Positions 5,444 through 11,031 of a stretch of 11,031 bases of DNA are shown here, one piece after another. This DNA comes from Burkholderiales bacterium (GTDB lineage: Bacteria; Pseudomonadota; Gammaproteobacteria; Burkholderiales; SG8-39): NCBI GenBank assembly GCA_919902965.1, contig CAKKSJ010000083.1:1-11031 (forward strand). The letters run 5' to 3'. Made by a program: the position numbers and the translations under genes. Within the stretch, counting starts at the first letter, position 1, and each line of letters opens with the position of its first letter. The notes below the pieces were generated by a model that saw only the letters and a list, made by a program, of their open reading frames with translations, was not told where the DNA came from and did not search any database.

Positions 5444-7273
5444 ATGCAACATCAACTGCAACCGGAAGGAGGACGGGCGCGCTCGGTTCTCAAGGAGGTC
5501 TTCGGCTACGCCGCGTTCCGCGGTCCGCAAGAGGACATCGTGCGCCACCTGGCCGCAGGCGGCGACTGCCTGGTGCTGATGCCGACTGGCAGCGGCAAGT
5601 CCCTGTGCTACCAGATTCCTGCGCTGCTGCGCCCAGGGACGGGTATCGTCGTCTCGCCGCTGATCGCACTGATGCAGGACCAGGTGGCGGCCTTGCGCGA
5701 GGCCGGCGTGCGGGCGGCGTTCCTGAATTCCTCGCTGTCGGCGCAGGCGGCCGGCGCGGTCGAACGTGCTTTGCTCGCCGGCGAATACGATCTACTTTAT
5801 GTCGCGCCCGAGCGGCTGCTGACGCCGCGTTTTCTGCAGCAGATCGAGCGCCTGCGCGCCGCGGAGAAATTGGCCTTGTTCGCCATCGACGAAGCGCATT
5901 GTGTGTCGCAGTGGGGCCACGATTTCCGTCCGGAATACATGCAGCTCGCGCTGCTGCACGAACGCTTCCCGGAGGTGCCGCGCATCGCGCTCACGGCCAC
6001 GGCCGACCGGGTCACGCGCGAGGAAATCGTGCAGCGCCTCGGCCTGGAAGGCGCGCGCCAGTTCGTGGCCAGTTTTGACCGGCCGAACATCCGCTACCGC
6101 ATCGTCGAGAAAGCCAACGCCCGGGCGCAGCTGCTGGCCTTCCTGCGCGCCGAACACGTGGGTGAAGCCGGGATCGTCTATTGCCTGTCGCGGCGCAAGG
6201 TGGAGGAGACCGCGGCCTGGCTCGCCGGCGAGGGCGTGACCGCGCTGCCCTATCACGCCGGCATGGATGCAGACGCTCGCGGCCTGCACCAGACGCGGTT
6301 TCAGCGCGAAGAGGGCGTCGTCATGGTCGCGACGATTGCGTTTGGCATGGGAATAGACAAGCCCGATGTGCGCTTCGTCGCGCATCTGGACCTGCCCAAG
6401 AGCATCGAGGGCTATTACCAGGAAACCGGGCGCGCCGGCCGCGACGGGCTGCCGGCCGATGCCTGGATGGCCTACGGCCTCGGCGATGTGGTCAACCAGC
6501 GGCGCATGATAGACGCGTCGACCGCTGCGACGCAGTTCAAGCGCATTGCCGCGGCAAAGCTCGATGCCTTGCTCGGACTGTGCGAAGCGAGCAGCTGCCG
6601 CCGCGTGCGCCTGCTCGCCTATTTCGGCGAGGCCTCCGCGCCCTGCGGCAATTGCGATGTCTGCCTGGAGCCGCCGCAGGTCTGGGACGGCACCGTGGCC
6701 GCGCGAAAAGCATTGTCCTGTGTCTATCGCACAGGTCAGCGCTTCGGCGCGGTGCACCTGGTCGATGTGCTGCTGGGGAAGGAAACCGAGCGCGTGCTGC
6801 AATGGCGGCATGGCGCGCTCAGCGTGTTCGGCATAGGCACGGAGCTGGATGAAAAAGCCTGGCGCGCGGTGTTTCGCCAGCTGGTGGCCCAGGGCTTGCT
6901 CGATGTCGATCACGCCGGCCATGGTGCGCTCAAGCTCGCCGAAGCGAGCCGCGCGGTGCTCACCGGCGACCGGACGGTGCATCTGCGCCAGATGCAGGCG
7001 GGCAAGGCGAAAGCGTCGACAAAGCGCTCGACCGCGGCTGCCGCGGGACTGGATGGCGCGGCCGAACAAGTGTGGCAGCGCCTGCGCGCCTGGCGCGCAG
7101 GCGTGGCGAAGGAACACGGCGTGCCCGCCTATGTGGTATTCCACGATGCGACGCTGGCCGAGCTCGCGCGCACGCGCCCGCAAAGCGGAGCCGAACTCGG
7201 CCGCGTTTCCGGCGTAGGCACGCGCAAGCTCGAGCGCTACGGCGCGGCCCTGCTCGACCTGCTGCGCGACTGA
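5444..7273 (+). CDS. recQ: ATP-dependent DNA helicase RecQ
   Basis: A 3'-to-5' superfamily 2 helicase that acts in recombination and restart of stalled forks. At 609 residues it has the length of E. coli RecQ. Helicase motifs appear in order: motif 0 FGYAAFRGPQ (20-29), Walker A MPTGSGKS (46-53, K52), SPLIALMQDQ (71-80), DEAH box with the RecQ aromatic-rich loop IDEAHCVSQWGHDFRPEY (148-165), LTATA (183-187), IVYCLSRRKVE, then VATIAFGMGIDKPDVR and QETGRAGRDG with the arginine finger. The zinc-binding part of the RQC domain has C385, C401, C404 and C407, followed by a winged helix. An HRDC domain fills about 535-609. The frame is open from 5375, but the first 23 residues are Arg-rich and unlike the family. 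The ATG at 5444, with GGGAG at 5436-5440, restores the usual N terminus. Confidence 0.97.
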   Translation: MQHQLQPEGGRARSVLKEVFGYAAFRGPQEDIVRHLAAGGDCLVLMPTGSGKSLCYQIPALLRPGTGIVVSPLIALMQDQVAALREAGVRAAFLNSSLSAQAAGAVERALLAGEYDLLYVAPERLLTPRFLQQIERLRAAEKLALFAIDEAHCVSQWGHDFRPEYMQLALLHERFPEVPRIALTATADRVTREEIVQRLGLEGARQFVASFDRPNIRYRIVEKANARAQLLAFLRAEHVGEAGIVYCLSRRKVEETAAWLAGEGVTALPYHAGMDADARGLHQTRFQREEGVVMVATIAFGMGIDKPDVRFVAHLDLPKSIEGYYQETGRAGRDGLPADAWMAYGLGDVVNQRRMIDASTAATQFKRIAAAKLDALLGLCEASSCRRVRLLAYFGEASAPCGNCDVCLEPPQVWDGTVAARKALSCVYRTGQRFGAVHLVDVLLGKETERVLQWRHGALSVFGIGTELDEKAWRAVFRQLVAQGLLDVDHAGHGALKLAEASRAVLTGDRTVHLRQMQAGKAKASTKRSTAAAAGLDGAAEQVWQRLRAWRAGVAKEHGVPAYVVFHDATLAELARTRPQSGAELGRVSGVGTRKLERYGAALLDLLRD

Positions 7274-7302
7274 GCGCGTTCCCGCGCCGCTGTTGCGCAA
7301 TC

Positions 7303-7320
7303 AGGCCTTGATACAGGCCT
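7303..7320. repeat. Small inverted repeat after recQ
   Basis: AGGCCT-TGATAC-AGGCCT forms a 6-bp stem with a 6-base loop 30 bases after the recQ stop. It lacks a T-run and is a weak terminator candidate. Apart from this, 7274-7470 shows no gene; the open frame there has no ribosome binding site and no family-like sequence. Confidence 0.3.
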
Positions 7321-7472
7321 CCGATTCACAGGTGCCGCGAAACCGCGAACGCCCGGCGCACGCAACGCGCCCACTTTGCGTGCGCCGGCGCACAGACATT
7401 TCGAGCCCCCAGGTTCAATGTGCACAAACGCGCAGACCCGCTCATAGCGGCGGATTCAGTGTGTACCAGTAC

Positions 7473-7501
7473 CTAGACCACCCGCAACGGAAGTCTAGAA
7501 T
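7473..7501 (+). promoter_or_regulatory. Putative promoter with its -35 and -10 inside an inverted repeat
   Basis: TAGACC (7474-7479), a 16-base spacer and TAGAAT (7496-7501) fit a sigma70 promoter for the lipoprotein gene. The arms of a perfect inverted repeat, CTAGAC (7473-7478) and GTCTAG (7493-7498), 14 bases apart, fall on the two elements. A dimeric regulator bound there would occlude the promoter. GTACCAGTAC (7463-7472) lies directly upstream. The mRNA leader would be about 100 bases. Confidence 0.4.
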
Positions 7502-7604
7502 CGGACGCGTAAGTGCTCGCAGCAGCGCGTGCACGATGCGTGACCATCATCAGCCTTTGATGCCAGCCGGCATTCGTCCGCAACAACGAAATAGGAGCAC
7601 GAAC

Positions 7605-8810
7605 ATGAAATTCTTAAAAAACCATTCCAAAGCCTTGACCTGGTTGACGGCATCGCTAGTGGCGGTGTTTGTAGCCGGATGCGGCGGTGGAGGTGGTGGC
7701 GCCACCCCTGCAGCCGCGGCTCCGGGCACGCTCGGCGTCTCCCTGACCGACGCGCCGGCCTGCGGTTTTGACAACGTCTATGTCACGGTCAATAGGGTGC
7801 GGGTGCATCAAAGCAGTACCGCCTCCGACACCGACGCCGGCTGGACCGATATTGCGCTGGACCCGGCGCTGAAAATCGATTTGCTCAGCCTGACCAACGG
7901 CGCGCTCAAAAGCCTGGGCGAGACACCGTTGGCAGCGGGGCATTACACGCAACTGCGCCTGGTGCTGGACGCAAACGGCAACTCCGTTGTTCCTACGGGC
8001 GGCGGCGCGATGGCGCTCTCTACCCCGAGCGCGGTGCAAAGCGGCATCAAGCTGGTTAATCAATTCGACGTGGCATCCGGCGCGCGTGTCGACCTGCTGC
8101 TCGATTTCGACGCGTGCAAGTCGATCGTGAAGCGCGGCAACGGAACCTATGCGCTGAAACCCGTGATTAAAGTAATCCCCTTCGTGGTGAACGGCATTCA
8201 CGGCTTTTTCGATACCGCCTTGCTGGGCAGCCATGTCATGGTTACAGCGCAGCAGAACGGTACGATAATTCAAGCCACTGCGCCAGACGCGAACGGCGAA
8301 TTCTTCCTCTATCGCCTGGCGCCCGGAAACTATGATGTCGTGCTCACCGCGGACAGCCGTGCCACAGCCGTGATTGCCACGGTGCCGGTCGCGACGAGCA
8401 CCAGCCTTCTCGATCTCAACACCAGCGGCACACCGATTACCTTGCCGGTGTCTGCCACCCACGTCATCAGCGGCACGGAAACCCTGAATCCGGCGCTTCC
8501 CGCCGATTCGACTACGGCCGCCTATGTGACAGCAAAGCAAACCTTCGGCACCGCGCCGACCGTGACGGTGAAGTACGTTGCCGCCGATGATTCGGTGGCA
8601 ACGCTCGGTGCCTATACGCTGACCCTGCCCGCTGGCGCACCGATGTTCAGCCAATACCTTACGGGCTGGGCGCCGACCGCGCTGGCCGCACAAGCCGGCG
8701 TAGCGGGCAAATATAGCGTCGAAGGGTCCGCGACCGGATACGTGACGCAGTCGGTGAGCACGGATATTTCCGCTGCGGATGCAACGCAGGACTTTATCCT
8801 GGTGCCCTGA
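7605..8810 (+). CDS. DUF4382 domain-containing lipoprotein
   Basis: A 401-residue envelope lipoprotein of unknown function. The N terminus is a lipoprotein signal peptide: basic start, hydrophobic core, lipobox VAGC with C26, followed by a glycine run and an Ala/Pro linker. Residues about 41-192 match the DUF4382 pattern, starting GTLGVSLTDAPACGFDNVYV and going through HYTQLRLVLD to LLLDFDACKSIVK, YALKPVIKVI. C53 and C171 could form a disulfide. The second half looks like two beta-sandwich repeats of the carboxypeptidase-regulatory/transthyretin-like type: GEFFLYRLAPGNYDVVLTAD (231-250) and a similar segment near 335-400. The ATG is set by AGGAG (7593-7597) and the signal peptide; the frame is open from 7293 but not gene-like there. 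It is a single gene with its own promoter and a strong terminator. A surface or adhesive role is a guess only. Confidence 0.85.
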   Translation: MKFLKNHSKALTWLTASLVAVFVAGCGGGGGGATPAAAAPGTLGVSLTDAPACGFDNVYVTVNRVRVHQSSTASDTDAGWTDIALDPALKIDLLSLTNGALKSLGETPLAAGHYTQLRLVLDANGNSVVPTGGGAMALSTPSAVQSGIKLVNQFDVASGARVDLLLDFDACKSIVKRGNGTYALKPVIKVIPFVVNGIHGFFDTALLGSHVMVTAQQNGTIIQATAPDANGEFFLYRLAPGNYDVVLTADSRATAVIATVPVATSTSLLDLNTSGTPITLPVSATHVISGTETLNPALPADSTTAAYVTAKQTFGTAPTVTVKYVAADDSVATLGAYTLTLPAGAPMFSQYLTGWAPTALAAQAGVAGKYSVEGSATGYVTQSVSTDISAADATQDFILVP

Positions 8811-8839
8811 GCTGAATCCTTGCCGGACAAAGGACGGCG

Positions 8840-8853
8840 CCCTCGCGAGAGGG
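8840..8853. terminator. GNRA-type hairpin after the lipoprotein gene
   Basis: CCCTC-GCGA-GAGGG forms a 5-bp stem closed by a GNRA tetraloop, followed by TTTCTCC. It is 30 bases after the stop and may be a weak first terminator ahead of the strong one at 8897. Confidence 0.4.
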
Positions 8854-8896
8854 TTTCTCCCCCGGCTTTGAAATAAGTTCTGCAGGACGGTAACAG

Positions 8897-8926
8897 CACG
8901 AGGGACCTGCGTCCCTCGTGTTTTTT
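8897..8926 (+). terminator. Strong intrinsic (rho-independent) terminator
   Basis: A perfect 10-bp stem CACGAGGGAC / GTCCCTCGTG (8897-8906 and 8911-8920) with loop CTGC is followed directly by six Ts (8921-8926). It closes the lipoprotein transcript and isolates it from the downstream cytochrome operon. Confidence 0.95.
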
Positions 8927-9051
8927 CTTGCGCCTCACTGTGGCGGACCGGTTTTCACCGCCGATCCCGAGTACATCGCCTGCTGCATCTCCTGTCTGGG
9001 CCTGCGTTCATCGCGCCGATAATGATTCCTTAAGCTTTGGCCATTAGAGTG

Positions 9052-9077
9052 CCCCCATCGTTCATCACAGATGGGGG
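9052..9077 (+). promoter_or_regulatory. Inverted repeat that masks the shp ribosome binding site
   Basis: CCCCCATC (9052-9059) and GATGGGGG (9070-9077) form a perfect 8-bp stem with a 10-base loop. The 3' arm contains the G-run (9073-9078) that is the only Shine-Dalgarno-like sequence before the ATG at 9083. Folded in mRNA, it would hide the ribosome binding site. Alternatively the DNA palindrome is a protein operator. No convincing sigma70 promoter was found between the terminator at 8926 and this element; a GATAAT at 9018-9023 lacks a -35. Confidence 0.55.
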
Positions 9078-9082
9078 GTAGC

Positions 9083-9505
9083 ATGCAAAGATTCAAACCG
9101 GTGGCCGGGTTCCTGCTCACGGCTGCAATGGCCTTGCCAGGCCTGCAGGCAGCTGCCGCGACGCCAGCGGAAATTCAAAACAATCTTGAAACCGCGGCGC
9201 GCGCGGCGACTCCCGGATTCGGCGGCTTCTCGGCCGATCGCGGACAGAAATTCTTCAGCGCCACGCATGGCAAGGACTGGAGCTGCGCGTCCTGCCATAC
9301 GGCCGCGCCGGCCAATCACGGCAAACATGCAAAAACCGGCAAAGACATCGCGCCGATAGCGCCGGCGGCAAACCCGCAGCGATTCACCGACGCCGCAAAA
9401 GCCGAGAAATGGTTCAAGCGCAACTGCAACGATGTGCTCGGTCGCGTCTGCTCCGCGCAGGAAAAAGGCGATGTGCTCGCCTACCTCATGTCGCTCGCGA
9501 AATAG
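9083..9505 (+). CDS. shp: SHP-type monoheme cytochrome c (DUF1924)
   Basis: A 140-residue exported protein. Residues 1-26 are a Sec signal peptide (QAAAA before TPAE). One c-type heme site, CASCH (68-72), gives covalent attachment and the proximal ligand H72. The 'WFKRNCNDVLGRVCSAQEKGDVLAYL' segment near 110-135 is the hallmark of the DUF1924 / sphaeroides heme protein group. In SHP an asparagine is the distal ligand that leaves when O2 or NO binds, and N114 or N116 is the candidate here. C115 and C123 could form the loop disulfide known in SHP. No Met in the distal position replaces it. The start at 9083 is chosen because the G-run lies 4 bases upstream; an in-frame ATG at 9071 has no ribosome binding site. 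It is first of three cytochrome genes, the classic shp-dhc-cytochrome b order. The ligand choice is inferred from the family. Confidence 0.88.
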   Translation: MQRFKPVAGFLLTAAMALPGLQAAAATPAEIQNNLETAARAATPGFGGFSADRGQKFFSATHGKDWSCASCHTAAPANHGKHAKTGKDIAPIAPAANPQRFTDAAKAEKWFKRNCNDVLGRVCSAQEKGDVLAYLMSLAK

Positions 9506-9514
9506 GAGAGCGAA

Positions 9515-10006
9515 ATGAACAATGCACGCAAACGTATGCTTTTCGACACCCTGGTCTGGTCCGCTTCGCTGCTGTTTGCCTTCGGCCTGGTGACGAGTGA
9601 AGCAATGGCCGACTCCAAGCGGATTTCCGCCACCAACGAAAAATGGAAGGCGGAATGCGGCAGCTGTCATATCGCCTATCCGCCGAACCTGCTGCCGGCA
9701 CCCGCGTGGCGCCAGATCATGGCCGGCCTGGGCAAGCACTTCGGCACCGACGCCAGCCTGGACGCGGCCGCCACGGCGGAGGTCGCGGCGTTCCTCGAGC
9801 GCAACGCGGGCAGCGGCAAGCGCGCCGCCGGTGCGCCGGCTTCGCTGCGCATCACGGAAACGCCTTGGTTTGTGCGCAAGCACGGCGAAGTCCCGCGGGC
9901 TGCCTGGAAAAATCCGCAGGTCAAGACCGCGGCCAACTGCAGCGCCTGCCATGGCGGCGCCGAAGGCGGCGACTTCGATGAAGACGCTGTGCGCATACCG
10001 CGATAA
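9515..10006 (+). CDS. dhc: Diheme cytochrome c (DHC family)
   Basis: A 163-residue periplasmic electron carrier. A signal peptide spans about 1-32 (basic start, hydrophobic LVWSASLLFAFGL, cleavage after AMA). Two heme-binding sites follow: CGSCH at 48-52, within ECGSCHIAYPPNLLPAPAW, and CSACH at 142-146. The segment WRQIMAGLGKHFGTDASLD and the C-terminal GGDFDEDAVRIPR fit the DHC family, the known partner of SHP. The role would be to pass electrons between the membrane cytochrome b and SHP. The gene starts 9 bases after the shp stop with AGGAGA as ribosome binding site, and its stop precedes the next start by 12 bases. That places it within one operon. Sequence-level support is strong; electron direction is inferred from the family. 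Confidence 0.92.
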   Translation: MNNARKRMLFDTLVWSASLLFAFGLVTSEAMADSKRISATNEKWKAECGSCHIAYPPNLLPAPAWRQIMAGLGKHFGTDASLDAAATAEVAAFLERNAGSGKRAAGAPASLRITETPWFVRKHGEVPRAAWKNPQVKTAANCSACHGGAEGGDFDEDAVRIPR

Positions 10007-10018
10007 ATGGAGAGCCGC

Positions 10019-10702
10019 ATGAACAAGCAAAGAATCCTGGTCTGGGACCTGCCGACGCGGGTATTTCACTGGCTGATGGCGGGCTCTTTCCTCGGTGCCT
10101 TTCTCACCGCCGAGTCCGAGCGCTATCGCGACATCCACGTCGTTCTGGGCTATACGGTGCTGGGTCTGGTCGCGTTCCGTTTCCTCTGGGGCATCGTCGG
10201 CACGCGCTATGCGCGCTTCAGTTCCTTCCCGATCGCGCCGCGCCGCGTGCTTGAATACCTGGTGTCGCTGTTCACGCGTTCTCCGCAACACCATGTCGGG
10301 CACAATCCGGCGGGCAGCCTGGCGATCTATGCGATCCTCGCGCTGGCGCTGCTTGCGGGCGCCACCGGCTACGGCGCTTACGAGGAGATCGGCGGCGAAT
10401 GGCTCGCGGAGTTGCACGACGGCGTGGCCAGTGCGATGCTAGGCTTGATCTTTATCCACATAGGCGCGGTTATGCTGAGCAGCCTGATACACAGGGAAAA
10501 TCTGCTTACGGCGATGCTGAACGGCTACAAGAAAGGTCGCGCCGACGACGGCATCCGCAGAAAGCACTGGATAGTCGCGGCAGCCATGCTGCTCGCAACT
10601 GCGGGCTTCTGGGCCGACAGCGCCGGGCTGTTGCCGGCGGGCATGGGCATACCCGTGGCTGCGGCCGTATCCCAGCAACAGGCGCGCGACGAGCGCGGTT
10701 GA
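10019..10702 (+). CDS. Membrane cytochrome b (cytochrome b561 / Ni-hydrogenase cytochrome b type)
   Basis: A 227-residue inner-membrane heme b protein that would link the quinone pool to the periplasmic DHC. It starts VWDLPTRVFHWLM, the usual opening of PF01292-type proteins. Four helices are seen: about 15-32, 42-62, 101-118 and 134-156, plus a further hydrophobic stretch at 184-200. Candidate heme ligands are H17 in helix 1, H40 before helix 2, and H133 and H147 around helix 4. The motif RFLWGIVGTRYARFSSF follows helix 2. The ATG at 10019 is chosen over one at 10007 because GGAGAG (10009-10014) is a good ribosome binding site for it, and MNKQRILVWDLP is the family-like N terminus. The fifth hydrophobic segment and polar tail are common in this subgroup. 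It is the third gene of the shp-dhc-cytb operon. Confidence 0.92.
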   Translation: MNKQRILVWDLPTRVFHWLMAGSFLGAFLTAESERYRDIHVVLGYTVLGLVAFRFLWGIVGTRYARFSSFPIAPRRVLEYLVSLFTRSPQHHVGHNPAGSLAIYAILALALLAGATGYGAYEEIGGEWLAELHDGVASAMLGLIFIHIGAVMLSSLIHRENLLTAMLNGYKKGRADDGIRRKHWIVAAAMLLATAGFWADSAGLLPAGMGIPVAAAVSQQQARDERG

Positions 10703-10721
10703 CGGGGGAACGGGGCGCGCA

Positions 10722-11031
10722 ATGCGGATCCTTCTGGTCGAGGACGACAAGCTGCTCGGAGACGGCGTGCAGGCGGGCCTCGGCCAGTCGGGCTACATCG
10801 TGGATTGGGTCAGGGACGGCATCGCAGGCGAACTTGCGCTCAAGACCGGGGAGTATGCGGCTGTGGTTCTCGATCTCGGTCTGCCGCGGCTCTCGGGCCT
10901 GGAGTTGCTCGAACGGCTGCGCCGCGGCGGCAACAAGGTGCCCGTGTTGATTCTGACCGCGCGCGATCGCGTCGAAGACCGCGTCAAAGGGCTGGACGGC
11001 GGTGCCGACGACTATGTGCTCAAACCCTTCG
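10722..11031 (+). CDS. OmpR-family response regulator (QseB/PmrA-like), partial: receiver domain only
   Basis: Cut by the window end after 103 residues. The sequence is a canonical receiver domain: MRILLVEDD with the acidic pocket E7/D8/D9, phospho-acceptor D51 in VVLDLGLPRLSG, T79 in LILTARD, and K101 in DDYVLKPF. The LGLPRLSGLELL signature and LTARD favour the QseB/PmrA subgroup of the OmpR/PhoB family, whose winged-helix DNA-binding domain would lie beyond the edge. A cognate sensor kinase would be expected further downstream. The ATG is 19 bases after the cytochrome b stop, so it is likely in the same transcript. Its ribosome binding site is poor (GGGG at 10712). It may regulate the cytochrome operon in response to redox state, but that is inference from position. 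Confidence 0.93.
   Translation, partial: MRILLVEDDKLLGDGVQAGLGQSGYIVDWVRDGIAGELALKTGEYAAVVLDLGLPRLSGLELLERLRRGGNKVPVLILTARDRVEDRVKGLDGGADDYVLKPF

Noticed and set aside
5792..7300. 502-residue open frame on the minus strand across recQ
   Set aside because: Antisense shadow of recQ; the plus strand carries every RecQ motif.
9071..9082. Alternative upstream ATG for shp
   Set aside because: It lies inside the hairpin, and the G-run that would serve as ribosome binding site is downstream of it.
9065..10417. 450-residue open frame on the minus strand across the cytochrome genes
   Set aside because: Antisense shadow. The heme motifs and ribosome binding sites are on the plus strand.
1..11031. CRISPR arrays, insertion sequences, phage genes or rRNA
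   Set aside because: No regularly spaced repeats, transposase motifs, terminal repeats or rRNA signatures were seen on either strand.

Overview
The window is GC-rich, densely coded chromosomal DNA that looks betaproteobacterial. This rests on the glmU-glmS pair, a 609-residue RecQ of Escherichia coli size and layout, and a three-gene SHP / diheme cytochrome c / cytochrome b cluster followed by a QseB/PmrA-type regulator. The genus cannot be fixed from the sequence. All intact genes are on the plus strand. The only minus-strand gene material is a decayed permease at the left edge.

Left edge (1-333): remnants of a phosphonate/phosphate-type ABC permease (PhnE family) lie on the minus strand, broken into three reading frames. 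They are separated from glmU by a short divergent promoter region. 334-3537: glmU and glmS, abutting with no gap, supply UDP-GlcNAc for peptidoglycan and LPS. 3538-3871: a non-coding stretch ending in an AT-rich block with several short palindromes and a good promoter. 3872-4474: two abutting small hypothetical genes. 4475-4789: non-coding, with a sigma70-type promoter. 4790-5275: a DUF355 'adenosine-specific kinase' family protein. 5444-7273: recQ. 7274-7604: non-coding, with a promoter whose two elements sit in an inverted repeat. 7605-8810: a DUF4382 lipoprotein, closed by a strong intrinsic terminator.

Right part (9052-11031): a compact redox operon. It encodes an SHP-type (DUF1924) monoheme cytochrome c, a diheme cytochrome c (DHC), a membrane cytochrome b of the b561/Ni-hydrogenase type, and the receiver domain of an OmpR-family regulator cut by the window end. 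The likely electron path is quinone pool, cytochrome b, DHC, SHP, with SHP binding a small ligand such as O2 or NO. The start of shp is covered by an 8-bp perfect inverted repeat that would hide its ribosome binding site.

Most of the window is housekeeping. The points most worth a second look are the shp leader hairpin, the SHP-DHC-cytb-regulator cluster, the scrambled permease remnant with a microhomology-type junction, and the palindrome-rich promoter in front of the two small unknown genes.
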